A stretch of 64,000 nucleotides of DNA from Campylobacter sp. CN_NE2 (GCF_027797465.1 NZ_CP115608.1:1426001-1490000); one strand, 5' to 3'. Counted from the stretch's first letter, positions 9,328 through 16,762 are shown. The notes: generated from the sequence alone by a model not told the origin. Translations and numbers: made by a program.

Positions 9328-9815
9328 AAATTATCCTTTATTTTTTCATAAATTTCATATAAATTTGCTCCGTCAATACCTATTTGATAAGCATTTGCCA
9401 AATTCGCATTTTTGGCTGCTTCTATATCGCTAGGCTTATCGCCGATTAAGACCGAATTTTTCGGATCTATTTTAAATTCGTTTATCGCTTGCAAAATCAT
9501 ACCTGCACGCGGTTTTCTGCACTCGCAACCAAATTCGGGGCTATGCGGACAAAAATAAACTTTATCGATAAAAACGGCGTTTTTAGCGAATTCTTCGAGC
9601 ATAAATTTATTTAAATTTTCAAAATCTCCAAGACTATAAAAACCTCTGCCGATGCCTGATTGATTTGTAACGATGATAAGCAAAAAACCAAGCTTTTTAA
9701 AGCCTTTTAACGCTTCAAAAACGCCGTCAATAAAATGAAAATCAGCGATTTTGCTTACATATCCGCTATCTTCGTTTATAACTCCGTCCCGATCCAAAAA
9801 AATAGCCTTATTCAT
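9324..9815 (-). CDS. gmhB: D,D-heptose 1,7-bisphosphate 7-phosphatase
   Basis: A 163-residue HAD-superfamily phosphatase that removes the C7 phosphate in ADP-heptose synthesis. It has the DxD nucleophile motif FLDRDGVIN (D8, D10), the VTNQSGIGRG motif, and the family's zinc loop C89-P-H91 ... C97-E-C99. The final acidic motif is IGDKPSDIEAA. It is the first gene of the minus-strand heptose unit. No clear Shine-Dalgarno sequence precedes the ATG. A TAAAAT box lies only about 12 nt upstream on the minus strand, so the transcript may have a very short leader. Confidence 0.95.
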   Translation of the reverse strand: MNKAIFLDRDGVINEDSGYVSKIADFHFIDGVFEALKGFKKLGFLLIIVTNQSGIGRGFYSLGDFENLNKFMLEEFAKNAVFIDKVYFCPHSPEFGCECRKPRAGMILQAINEFKIDPKNSVLIGDKPSDIEAAKNANLANAYQIGIDGANLYEIYEKIKDNL

Positions 9816-9967
9816 AACGGGTATTTTACTTGAAATTTGATTAAATTTGATTTATTTGATTATTATTTTTTGATTTTTTAAAATTTTTATTTGAATTTTT
9901 TTGAGAATATTTATTATAAATTTATTTTATGATATAGAATATCAGTTTAATTTAAAGAAAAAAATTT

Positions 9968-9973
9968 TATAAT
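9968..9973 (+). promoter_or_regulatory. -10 box upstream of the DUF2325 gene
   Basis: TATAAT about 38 nt upstream of the chosen ATG at 10012, inside the divergent region between gmhB and this gene. No clear -35 is visible, which is normal for Campylobacter sigma-70 promoters. Confidence 0.5.
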
Positions 9974-10011
9974 AGCAATTATCAAATTAAAAATTGAAAA
10001 AGGAAAATAAA

Positions 10012-10332
10012 ATGAGAGTTTTGGTTATCGGGGCTGATGAAATAACTCCCATAAAGGCAGTTTTAAGGAATTTAGGCGCAAAAGATATAGAGCACTGGGA
10101 CGCTAGAAACGAAAATAGGGTAAATCGAAAGCCAATTCCCGCTGGAACTGACTGCGTGGTTATGCTAACAAGTTTTTTAAATCACAACACTATGAAAAAA
10201 ATCAAAAGTGAAACTAAAAAACTAAAAATTCCGTTAGTTTGCGCTAAAAGAAGCGTTAGCTGCGTGTATTGTGAGTATTGTAAGGTTTTTAATTTAAATC
10301 AAGAATTTTCTTGCTCGTCGTGTGCGGAGTAA
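10012..10332 (+). CDS. DUF2325 family protein with Cys-rich C-terminus
   Basis: 106 residues from the ATG at 10012, chosen because it follows an AAAAGGAAA ribosome binding site. An in-frame TTG six codons upstream overlaps that site and is unlikely. The N-terminus (MRVLVIGADE) and the pattern VVMLTSFLNHNTMKKIK fit DUF2325, a small domain of unknown function with a Rossmann-like start. Beyond it lies a cysteine cluster C84-x2-C87-x2-C90 ... C101-x2-C104 that could bind zinc or an iron-sulfur cluster. The stop overlaps the GTG start of the next gene by 11 nt, and flavodoxin follows, so the three look like one operon. A redox or metal-related role is only inferred from the cysteines and the neighbours. 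Confidence 0.75.
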   Translation: MRVLVIGADEITPIKAVLRNLGAKDIEHWDARNENRVNRKPIPAGTDCVVMLTSFLNHNTMKKIKSETKKLKIPLVCAKRSVSCVYCEYCKVFNLNQEFSCSSCAE

Positions 10333-11068
10333 TTTTTTGCAAAATCCTACAAAAAATAACGAAAAATTCGGCTTTTGCGAAAACGGCGAGTTCGTGCCAA
10401 GAATTTTTTCAAATTTGAAAAAAGAGAAAATTTCAGAGATTTTTTTAACGATTTATAATGCAAATGTTGATAAAGATTATAGAATTCCGCCAAAATTTGC
10501 AAAAAATTGCACTACATTAAATCAAATTTTTAAGAATTTTATAGCGCAAAATTTAGTGAAAAAACCACTAAATTTTAAAAAAATAACCAAATTTTGTGTA
10601 TCTTCAAATTTGATTATTTTTTCATTTTTACAAAATAAACCGCAACCAAATTTGGCAAATTTACCGAATTTAAAAGTTGCTAAAATAATTTTTTTATTAA
10701 GAAGTGCGTTTGATTTTGGCATAGAATTTGATGCAAATTCTTGTTTTAAAAATTTTGTTTTTGATAAAATCTCGCATAAAAATAAAAACTTAAAGATCAC
10801 CTTTGATGACGATATTATCGTCATCAAAAAAGATAAATTTAGACTTGGAATTGTGCCAAATTTTAAAGAAATTTCAAATTTAAACACGGAAAATTTTAGC
10901 CATGATTTGCAAAATGCACTTTTACAAAAAGGCAAATTCGATATGCTTTATTTAGTTTATCCAAGAAGTGCGAATTTTAGGCGACATATCGAGATAAAAA
11001 GCTTCGAATTTGAGCCAAATTTAAAAGTAAAACTTGTTCCATATAGCATAAATAACAAAATTTTTTGA
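10322..11068 (+). CDS. Hypothetical protein between DUF2325 and flavodoxin genes
   Basis: A 248-residue protein starting with GTG inside the 3' end of the DUF2325 gene (11-nt overlap). I do not recognise a domain. It is basic and rich in Asn, Lys and Phe, has no signal peptide or membrane helix, and shows a short acidic/basic hairpin-like segment (KITFDDDIIVIKKDKF). The location between a cysteine-rich DUF2325 protein and flavodoxin matches, as I recall, a conserved arrangement in Campylobacter. It may take part in the same electron-transfer or metal-handling process. Codon use is AT-rich like its neighbours. Confidence 0.7.
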   Translation: MRSNFLQNPTKNNEKFGFCENGEFVPRIFSNLKKEKISEIFLTIYNANVDKDYRIPPKFAKNCTTLNQIFKNFIAQNLVKKPLNFKKITKFCVSSNLIIFSFLQNKPQPNLANLPNLKVAKIIFLLRSAFDFGIEFDANSCFKNFVFDKISHKNKNLKITFDDDIIVIKKDKFRLGIVPNFKEISNLNTENFSHDLQNALLQKGKFDMLYLVYPRSANFRRHIEIKSFEFEPNLKVKLVPYSINNKIF

Positions 11069-11079
11069 AAGGAAATAAA

Positions 11080-11571
11080 ATGGTAGGAATTATTTTTGGT
11101 AGTTCTATGGGAAATACAGAGGACGCCGCAAAGGCGATTTCTGCGTGTTTGGGTTTAGAAAACGAGGTGGTAAATGTCGCCGACATAAGTCCTAGCGATT
11201 TAAACAAATTCTCATCGCTTATTATCGGAAGTTCGACCTGGAACGACGGCGAGTTACAAGATGACTGGGCGGATTTCGATTTTGACGGGCTTGAAGTATC
11301 AGGCAAAGTTGTTGCGATTTTTGGTATGGGCGATAGTTCGAGCTATTCGGATGCTTATTGCAATGCAATGGGCGAACTTTACGAAAAATTCGTTGCAAAA
11401 GGTGCTAAAATAGTTGGTGCAGTCGCCACCGACGGATATGAATTCGATGATAGTAACGCAGTAAAAGACGGCAAATTTGTAGGCTTAGCACTTGATAACG
11501 ACAATCAAAGCGACTTGACGCAATCTCGCATAGAAGCGTGGGTGGGACAGATAAAATCTGAACTTGCATAA
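11080..11571 (+). CDS. fldA: Flavodoxin
   Basis: 163 residues from the ATG at 11080, which follows GAAAGGAAATAAA. An upstream in-frame TTG would contain this ribosome binding site, so it was rejected. The FMN phosphate-binding loop is GSSMGNTEDAA near the N-terminus. The isoalloxazine-contacting loops GSSTWNDGELQDDW and GMGDSSSYSDAYCNAMG are present. As a long-chain flavodoxin it carries electrons, in this group typically from pyruvate and 2-oxoglutarate oxidoreductases. It is last in the DUF2325-unknown-fldA unit and is followed by a terminator hairpin. Confidence 0.95.
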   Translation: MVGIIFGSSMGNTEDAAKAISACLGLENEVVNVADISPSDLNKFSSLIIGSSTWNDGELQDDWADFDFDGLEVSGKVVAIFGMGDSSSYSDAYCNAMGELYEKFVAKGAKIVGAVATDGYEFDDSNAVKDGKFVGLALDNDNQSDLTQSRIEAWVGQIKSELA

Positions 11572-11586
11572 ATTTTTACTCTTTTT

Positions 11587-11620
11587 AAACCAAATTTGTG
11601 AATTTGCAAATTTGGTTTTT
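11587..11620 (+). terminator. Rho-independent terminator after fldA
   Basis: Perfect 12-bp stem AAACCAAATTTG (11587-11598) / CAAATTTGGTTT (11607-11618) with an 8-nt loop, followed by further T residues. It ends the DUF2325-fldA transcript. Confidence 0.75.
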
Positions 11621-11727
11621 CTTGCGATGACTATACCGAATTTTCTGATTAATTTTTTTTAAAAATTTATCCTAAAATTTAAAAATTTTTCTGTAAAATA
11701 CCACAAAAATTTACAAAAGGATTTAAA

Positions 11728-12237
11728 ATGCCGTTACTTGATAGCTTCAAAGTCGATCATACTAAAATGCAAGCTCCCGGCGTTCGCCTAGCAAAAACGA
11801 TGAAAAGCAAAAAAGGCGACATTATCAGCGTTTTTGATTTGCGTTTTTGCAGACCGAACTACGAAATTTTAGGCGAAAAGGGAATTCACACGCTTGAACA
11901 TCTGTTTGCAGGATTTATGCGAGAACATCTAAATTCTAGCGAAGTCGAAATAATCGACATTTCGCCTATGGGTTGCAGGACGGGCTTTTATATGAGTTTG
12001 CTTGGAAATCCTAGCGAAAGCTCGGTTATTTCGGCGTGGAAAGCTTCTATGAAAGATATTTTAAATGTCGCTTCGCAAAGCCAAATTCCGGAACTAAATC
12101 CGTATCAATGTGGAACTTACAAAATGCATAGCTTAGATGAAGCAAAGCTTATCGCCAAAAACATTTTAAATCGCGGAATTTGTGTGATTAAAAATGATGA
12201 TATAAAGCTTGATTTATCACTTATAAAAAATAGCTGA
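11728..12237 (+). CDS. luxS: S-ribosylhomocysteine lyase
   Basis: A 169-residue LuxS that cleaves S-ribosylhomocysteine to homocysteine and the autoinducer-2 precursor DPD, in the activated methyl cycle. The metal ligands are visible: H54-T-L-E57-H58 and C128 (in YQCGT). The catalytic C83 is in MGCRTGFYM. Length and motif order are standard. It is a single-gene unit with TGTAAAAT at 11692-11699 as a probable -10 and AAAGGATTTAAA before the ATG. Confidence 0.97.
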   Translation: MPLLDSFKVDHTKMQAPGVRLAKTMKSKKGDIISVFDLRFCRPNYEILGEKGIHTLEHLFAGFMREHLNSSEVEIIDISPMGCRTGFYMSLLGNPSESSVISAWKASMKDILNVASQSQIPELNPYQCGTYKMHSLDEAKLIAKNILNRGICVIKNDDIKLDLSLIKNS

Positions 12238-12242
12238 AAAAG

Positions 12243-12321
12243 GTGTAAATTTGTAACAAAAAATTATATAAAATCAGTATAAAAAATATATATTAAAATG
12301 AGAATTGTTACAAATTTACAC
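12243..12321. repeat. 17-bp perfect inverted repeat, 45-nt spacer
   Basis: GTGTAAATTTGTAACAA (12243-12259) and its exact reverse complement at 12305-12321, right after luxS and upstream of the solute-binding-protein gene. The arms extend imperfectly on both sides (AAAAAG / CTTTTT). The AT-rich spacer has no obvious gene. It could be a large hairpin ending luxS transcription, or a pair of operator half-sites for the downstream promoter. Confidence 0.7.
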
Positions 12322-12361
12322 ACTTTTTATACAAATTTAACCTTTATTTTTTGATTTTCTG

Positions 12362-12388
12362 TTTTTTTTTTTTTGTTTCCGATATAAT
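12362..12388 (+). promoter_or_regulatory. Promoter with T13 tract ahead of the solute-binding-protein gene
   Basis: A run of 13 T residues (12362-12374) ends 8 nt before a good -10 hexamer TATAAT (12383-12388). The tract occupies the -35/spacer position. The start codon lies 71 nt after the -10, with AGGAGCAAAAA before the ATG. Such tracts can vary in length by slippage and so tune promoter strength. Confidence 0.6.
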
Positions 12389-12458
12389 GATAACAAGACT
12401 TATGTTTATATAAAAATGGTTTTTAACTATATTAAAAGCCAAATTTTAGGAGCAAAAA

Positions 12459-13277
12459 ATGAAAAAAATTTCATTGTGTGTGGCGTTATTGGCGTCAGTA
12501 TTGACAGGCTCATTTGCGGATTCATTAGATGAAATTCGCGAAAACAAACATATCAGGATCGGCGTTTATGAAGCTGAACCGCCGTTTGGCAAACAGCTAG
12601 AAGACGGCAGTTTCGAAGGATTTGAAGTCGAACTTGCAAAAGTTTTGGCTGATAGAATTTTTGAAGGAAACGGTGGCGAAATAGAATTAATTCCCGTTAC
12701 AAACGAGGTGCGTTTTCCTATGCTTCAAAAAAACGAAGCCGACATGATCGTAGCTGCGGTTAGTGTTACAGAAGATAGAAAACCTTTGGCTGATTTTTCG
12801 ATGCCGTATTTTTCGGTAAATTTGGGAATTCTAACTAAAAAATCATCAAAGATCACTTCACTTCAAGAGTTCAACGAAAAAAAACTAGGCGCGCTTAAAA
12901 AGACCACAGGTGAAGCCTTTGCTATGAAAAAGGCTCTAAATATGGTTTATTGCAACGATTCTGTTGATTGTTATCAAAAATTAAAAAGCGGAGAGATTGA
13001 CGGCTATGTCAATAACAACCTTTTCGTTTATGCTTACCCGATTTTAGATGATAGTGTTGAAGTTCCATTGGGAAATCTTGGAAATACCGTATTTTTGGCG
13101 ATTGCAGTGCAAAAAGGAAATGAAACTCTTTTAAATTTCATTAACCAAGAACTTATAAAACTTAGCAAAGAAGGCTTTTTTAAAGAAGCTTACAACAACA
13201 CTTTTGAGCCGTTTTATAAAGGCACGGTCAATAAAAAATACTTCTTGCTAGATGATTTGTATAATTCATTTTTCTAA
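12459..13277 (+). CDS. Amino-acid ABC transporter periplasmic binding protein (CjaA/cysteine-binding-like)
   Basis: A 272-residue family 3 solute binding protein with an N-terminal signal peptide (about 1-20, ending SFA-DS) and no lipobox cysteine. IRIGVYEAEPPFG, GFEVELAKVLADRI, and the C-terminal ELIKLSKEGFFKEAYNNTF resemble the CjaA cysteine-binding branch more than the aspartate/glutamate-binding PEB1 branch; this is a judgement from memory. It should bind an amino acid in the periplasm and deliver it to an ABC permease. No permease or ATPase gene is adjacent, so it is an orphan component here. An inverted repeat and a T13 tract lie upstream, and a strong terminator follows. Confidence 0.85.
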   Translation: MKKISLCVALLASVLTGSFADSLDEIRENKHIRIGVYEAEPPFGKQLEDGSFEGFEVELAKVLADRIFEGNGGEIELIPVTNEVRFPMLQKNEADMIVAAVSVTEDRKPLADFSMPYFSVNLGILTKKSSKITSLQEFNEKKLGALKKTTGEAFAMKKALNMVYCNDSVDCYQKLKSGEIDGYVNNNLFVYAYPILDDSVEVPLGNLGNTVFLAIAVQKGNETLLNFINQELIKLSKEGFFKEAYNNTFEPFYKGTVNKKYFLLDDLYNSFF

Positions 13278-13303
13278 AAAATAAGCCTTTTCATTTTTAA
13301 CTC

Positions 13304-13346
13304 AAATTCGGATTTTAGCTTTGGCTAAAATCCGAATTTTGTTTTT
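13304..13346 (+). terminator. Rho-independent terminator after the solute-binding-protein gene
   Basis: Perfect 16-bp stem AAATTCGGATTTTAGC (13304-13319) / GCTAAAATCCGAATTT (13324-13339) with loop TTTG, followed by TGTTTTT. Confidence 0.88.
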
Positions 13347-13395
13347 ATGGTTATAAATTTTCAAAACAATACTAAATGTAATTTAAACTACAAAT

Positions 13396-13497
13396 GCCGA
13401 CGATTTTTTGTGTTGCGCAGTAAATTTTTGGCAAGATAAGCCGTCTGGCTATCGAACCAAAAATTTACAAGCTCACAAAAAAGCTAGGCTGAATTCA
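13396..13497 (-). repeat. Structured repeat element, copy 1
   Basis: About 100 bp running from GCCGACGA to AGCTAGGCT and on to the stop codon of the minus-strand gene 13495-13902. It folds into nested stems: TTTTTTGTG/CACAAAAAA (13404-13412, 13474-13482), GTAAATTTTTGG/CCAAAAATTTAC (13420-13431, 13457-13468) and GATA(a)GCC/GGCTATC (13435-13442, 13447-13453). A homologous copy at 24470-24573 preserves all three stems through compensatory changes. Both copies lie directly downstream of minus-strand genes. Confidence 0.8.
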
Positions 13498-13902
13498 ACT
13501 TCTTTTCCAAACGATTTTTTTGCCAAAACCAAGAGTATTATCGGTAAATTTTATCCAAGATATTTCTATCGTCCAAAGTATCGGATTTATCGCCTTTGCA
13601 AACGGAAATTTGCTAAAATAAATCTCGCTTTCGTTTAAATTTGCTTTTCTCATATTTCCTAAAAATTGCACGCCTTTTATTTTGCCGATGATTTTTGTAT
13701 CAAGAGCAATCGTTCCGCTTACGCTAGAATTTGCTAAAATCGCCTTTATATGCGTAGTATCTTCATCGCACGCAACGACAAAAATTTTTAAATTCTCGTC
13801 ATAAGCATAAAAGCAATTACACGCATACGGGGCATTTTCGTGCATTACGGCAAGGCTTAAAAGATGTTTTTGTTTTAAAAATTTATCAAATTTTTCACTC
13901 AT
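13495..13902 (-). CDS. YhbP/UPF0306-like, pyridoxamine 5'-phosphate oxidase fold protein
   Basis: A 135-residue protein whose segments NCFYAYDENLKIFVV, SGTIALDT and IKGVQFLGN match my recollection of the YhbP (UPF0306) family, which has the split-barrel flavin-binding fold of pyridoxamine 5'-phosphate oxidases. No enzymatic activity is established for the family. It is cytoplasmic and single-domain. The stop codon (TGA) lies in the outer edge of a structured repeat element that continues downstream. It is divergent from dut. Confidence 0.72.
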   Translation of the reverse strand: MSEKFDKFLKQKHLLSLAVMHENAPYACNCFYAYDENLKIFVVACDEDTTHIKAILANSSVSGTIALDTKIIGKIKGVQFLGNMRKANLNESEIYFSKFPFAKAINPILWTIEISWIKFTDNTLGFGKKIVWKRS

Positions 13903-13940
13903 TTTTAGCTCTTTGATTTTAAATATTTAAAAAATTTTAT

Positions 13941-13946
13941 TATAAT
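13941..13946 (+). promoter_or_regulatory. -10 box for dut
   Basis: TATAAT 27 nt upstream of the dut ATG, followed by an AAAAGGAATAAAAA ribosome binding site. Confidence 0.55.
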
Positions 13947-13973
13947 CTTAGTTTTTAAAAAAAGGAATAAAAA

Positions 13974-14663
13974 ATGCAAAATTTAGCGAAAATAAAAGAA
14001 ATGTTTTTAATGCAACAACGCCTAAATGACGAAACTAACGGGCTTGGCTGGGAAGACGGATACACAAAAAACGGCAAACTTATCAGCTGGAAAAGGTGCA
14101 TTTATATGGAGTGCGCCGAGTTGATCGACAGCTTTGCGTGGAAGCACTGGAAAAATATTGCTGCACCAATCGACACACACAATGTCGTTATCGAAATAGT
14201 CGATATTTGGCACTTTGTGATGAGTTTGGTTTTGGAAAAAAGCCATAAAAATAGCAGTATCGATGAAATCGTCAGCGACATAACGATGATAAGCGGATAC
14301 GGGGATTTTATCTCTCACGCATACAATATAAATGATTACAATATCTATGAAATTATAAATGATATTGAAATTCTAATCCACCAAACAAGCGGATTTAGTA
14401 TCGATATTTATGAGCTTTTGACAAATTATTTTAGAGTTGCGCTTAAATGCGGCGTAAATTTAGACATTTTGTTCGAAGTTTATATCGGAAAAAATGTGCT
14501 AAATAAATTCCGCCAAGACAACGGCTACAAGGAAGGAACTTACAAAAAATCGTGGAACGGCGTGGAAGATAATGTCGCTCTTGGCGAGATTTTAAACAGC
14601 GGAATTTGTGGCGTTGATGAAATTTATAATGAGCTTCAAAAAAAATATAACGAAGCAAAATAA
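13974..14663 (+). CDS. dut: Dimeric (all-alpha) dUTPase
   Basis: A 229-residue all-alpha dUTP diphosphatase of the type found in Campylobacter. It hydrolyses dUTP to dUMP and pyrophosphate, which keeps uracil out of DNA and supplies dTMP synthesis. The metal-binding helices show Y-M-E-C-A-E-L-I-D-S (ExxE-type) and E-I-V-D-I-W-H-F (ExxD). SWKRCIYMECAEL and the C-terminal VLNKFRQDNGYKEGTY segment are typical. It is a different family from the trimeric dUTPases. It has its own promoter and is followed by a gene for a membrane protein. Confidence 0.9.
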   Translation: MQNLAKIKEMFLMQQRLNDETNGLGWEDGYTKNGKLISWKRCIYMECAELIDSFAWKHWKNIAAPIDTHNVVIEIVDIWHFVMSLVLEKSHKNSSIDEIVSDITMISGYGDFISHAYNINDYNIYEIINDIEILIHQTSGFSIDIYELLTNYFRVALKCGVNLDILFEVYIGKNVLNKFRQDNGYKEGTYKKSWNGVEDNVALGEILNSGICGVDEIYNELQKKYNEAK

Positions 14664-14731
14664 ATTTGCAAAATTTAGCAAATTTTGAGTGTAAATTTTT
14701 AAGAGAAATTTAATAAATTTTAGGAAATTTA

Positions 14732-15484
14732 ATGGGTAAAATTTTTGATATTTCCATAAAAGATTTTTTAACCAAAAAATTTATTTTACTTTCGCTTTTA
14801 CCGCTTTTGGGCGCTGTTTTGGTGCTAGGAATTTTAGCATTTTTTGGTGGAAAAGAGGGCTTTGAGAATTTACAAATCGCCATTGCAAACGGCGATTTTA
14901 CGCTACTTCAAAACTATCCGATAATCTCAAAAATTTTAAATTATAGCATTACAAAATGGATAATCGGAGCGTTTTTTTATATAGCAGGAACCTTTTTGGT
15001 GCTGATTTTTTCGGTTATCATCGCCGTTATTATCGCAGGATTTTTAACGCCTGTGGTAACAAAAGAGATAAATTTACGCCATTATAATCTCGAAAGGCAA
15101 AATGAAGTAAGTTTTTTGAAAGTAGTAAAATTAATGGCTACTTCGCTTTTAAAATTTATCGCTATTTTCCTTATTTGCTTGGTTTTTTACTTTGTACCGA
15201 TTTTAAATTTATTCATCATAAATGTGCCGTTTTTTTACCTTTTTTACAAATTTTTACTCATCGATGTGGCGTCAAACTCGCTAAATAAAGAGCGATTTGA
15301 AAAAATTTACAAAAAAGGCGGCGGATATAAATTTACGCTAAGCTGTTTTTTGTTTTATCTGCTTTGTTTAATTCCCTTAGTGGGGCTTTTCTTACAACTT
15401 TTCTTTGTGATTTTTTTAAGCCATATTTTATATCAAAATGAGCAAAAATTTGGCGTAAAAAAGAAATTTAATGAAATTAAATAG
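14732..15484 (+). CDS. EI24-domain integral membrane protein
   Basis: A 250-residue membrane protein with about four to five hydrophobic segments (roughly 18-40, 75-112, 130-158, 160-180 and 205-240). The pattern of a long central hydrophobic block followed by FLTPVVTKEINLRHY fits the EI24/CysZ-like family, whose CysZ members take up sulfate. I cannot assign a substrate here. RBS AGGAAATTTA precedes the ATG. It lies between dut and a small zinc-ribbon gene. Confidence 0.7.
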   Translation: MGKIFDISIKDFLTKKFILLSLLPLLGAVLVLGILAFFGGKEGFENLQIAIANGDFTLLQNYPIISKILNYSITKWIIGAFFYIAGTFLVLIFSVIIAVIIAGFLTPVVTKEINLRHYNLERQNEVSFLKVVKLMATSLLKFIAIFLICLVFYFVPILNLFIINVPFFYLFYKFLLIDVASNSLNKERFEKIYKKGGGYKFTLSCFLFYLLCLIPLVGLFLQLFFVIFLSHILYQNEQKFGVKKKFNEIK

Positions 15485-15488
15485 TAAA

Positions 15489-15499
15489 TTTGTTAAAAT
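15489..15499 (+). promoter_or_regulatory. Extended -10 (TTTGTTAAAAT) for the small zinc-ribbon gene
   Basis: TTTGTTAAAAT, the same form as the boxes before ciaB (17304) and the SbmA-like gene (23042). The start codon at 15528 is 28 nt downstream of it. Confidence 0.5.
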
Positions 15500-15527
15500 T
15501 TTCAAATTTTAAATGAAAGGATTTAAA

Positions 15528-15743
15528 ATGAAACGCGGAAATGTTTATATTTGCAATGTTTGTAGTATCGAAAGTAGCAAGGACAAAGAAGCAGTTTTTA
15601 TCAAAGCGCACAAAGGCGGCGAAACCGTGCATATTTGCACTGCTTGTTTTCCAAAAATAATTCACGAATCGGCCAAGCTTGTTAAAACAAATCACAGATT
15701 AGAAAGCGAATTTTACGAAGAATTTAGAAAAGAAACCGAGTAA
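15528..15743 (+). CDS. Small Cys4 zinc-ribbon-like protein
   Basis: 71 residues from the ATG at 15528, which has AAAGGATTT as ribosome binding site. The ATG five codons earlier contains that site and was rejected. It has two CxxC pairs, C9-x2-C12 and C37-x2-C40, as in a treble-clef or zinc-ribbon fold, and then a charged helical tail. Such proteins often bind nucleic acid or another protein, but no function is known to me for this one. It stands alone between the EI24 gene and azlD. Confidence 0.72.
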   Translation: MKRGNVYICNVCSIESSKDKEAVFIKAHKGGETVHICTACFPKIIHESAKLVKTNHRLESEFYEEFRKETE

Positions 15744-15770
15744 AGAGATTTTCAAATTCGCATTAAAATC

Positions 15771-16085
15771 TCACAAAATTCGAAGTAAAATCATATACAA
15801 AATCGTCGGTATCGTGATACTGAGTAGAAAGTTATGCCAAATTTTGTGTAAAATAAAAGTTAAAGCCAAACAAAACGCCATAATGGCGCCATTTAAATTT
15901 AGATTAAATCCAATTGATTTTAATCCATAAATCGTCAAAATCGCCATTATAATCAAACCGCTATGTCTTTGCAAATGCGCTAATGTGCGGTTTTCACTTT
16001 TGCGTTTAAAGATCCAATACGGCAAAAATCGCGTTAGCATAGTAGCAACTCCTGCGACAATCAAATAAGGAAAATATTCGCTCAT
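15771..16085 (-). CDS. azlD: Branched-chain amino acid export subunit AzlD
   Basis: A 104-residue protein with three to four hydrophobic segments and the AzlD features TRFLPYWIF and GLIIMAILTIYGLK. It is the small partner of AzlC in branched-chain amino acid (and azaleucine) efflux across the inner membrane. It starts within the last 4 nt of azlC on the same strand, a tightly coupled pair. Confidence 0.87.
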   Translation of the reverse strand: MSEYFPYLIVAGVATMLTRFLPYWIFKRKSENRTLAHLQRHSGLIIMAILTIYGLKSIGFNLNLNGAIMAFCLALTFILHKIWHNFLLSITIPTILYMILLRIL

Positions 16086-16744
16086 AAATACCGCCTAAAT
16101 ACCGCTAAAATCGCAGTTGCCAAGATAAGCGAACCAAATAAAAAGTATTGGCTTGGAAATGCAAAAAGTCCGATAAATGCAATTGCAAATCCAATAGATA
16201 GCACTTTGTGGTTTGGATTTGCTTTGAAAAGTTCGTAAGTTAGTATCGCAAAAAGTGCCACAAGGCTAAATTCAACGCCGTCAAATTTAACAGGCAAAAT
16301 ATTTCCAAAAATCGCTCCGAGCGTTACGCCGATTACCCAGTAGCTTTGATCTAAAAGTGCGGTTAGATTAAAAACCAAATTCGTGTTTTCGTTTTGGGTT
16401 TTTTTGCGAGAAACTAGCAGAGCAAAGGTCTCGTCCGTTAAAGCATAGATAAAATAAATGCGATTTTTAAGTTTTTTTATATCATCTAGCAAGGTCATCG
16501 TGTAGAAAAAATGTCTAAAATTTAGTAAAAATGAGATTAAGAAAACTTCGATAAGCGTGGCTTTTGCGACTATAAAAGCTACCAAGACAAACTGACCACT
16601 TCCTGCATAAAGCATAAAACAAGCAATGACTAAAACCCACGCAGGAACCCCGCTACTAGCGCCGTAAATGCCAAATGCAAATCCAAGCGGAATATACCCA
16701 AGCATTACAGGAATTGTGTTTTTAAAGATTTCTTTTTTACTCAT
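16082..16744 (-). CDS. azlC: Branched-chain amino acid export subunit AzlC
   Basis: A 220-residue membrane protein with about seven hydrophobic segments. PVMLGYIPLGFAFGIYG at the N-terminus, AGSGQFVLVAFI and the LNFRHFFYTMTLLDD signature are typical of AzlC. Together with AzlD it exports branched-chain amino acids. The gene pair has no linked regulator in the window. Confidence 0.92.
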   Translation of the reverse strand: MSKKEIFKNTIPVMLGYIPLGFAFGIYGASSGVPAWVLVIACFMLYAGSGQFVLVAFIVAKATLIEVFLISFLLNFRHFFYTMTLLDDIKKLKNRIYFIYALTDETFALLVSRKKTQNENTNLVFNLTALLDQSYWVIGVTLGAIFGNILPVKFDGVEFSLVALFAILTYELFKANPNHKVLSIGFAIAFIGLFAFPSQYFLFGSLILATAILAVFRRYL

Positions 16745-16762
16745 TTTGATTATTTTGCGTTA

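Noticed and set aside
1-9815. Homopolymeric G/C tracts for phase variation in LOS genes
   Set aside because: I looked for long G or C runs as in C. jejuni LOS genes and found none here.
10522-10935. 137-codon minus-strand ORF inside the unknown gene next to fldA
   Set aside because: The plus-strand frame is longer, coupled to its neighbours and has better codon use, so this is a shadow frame.
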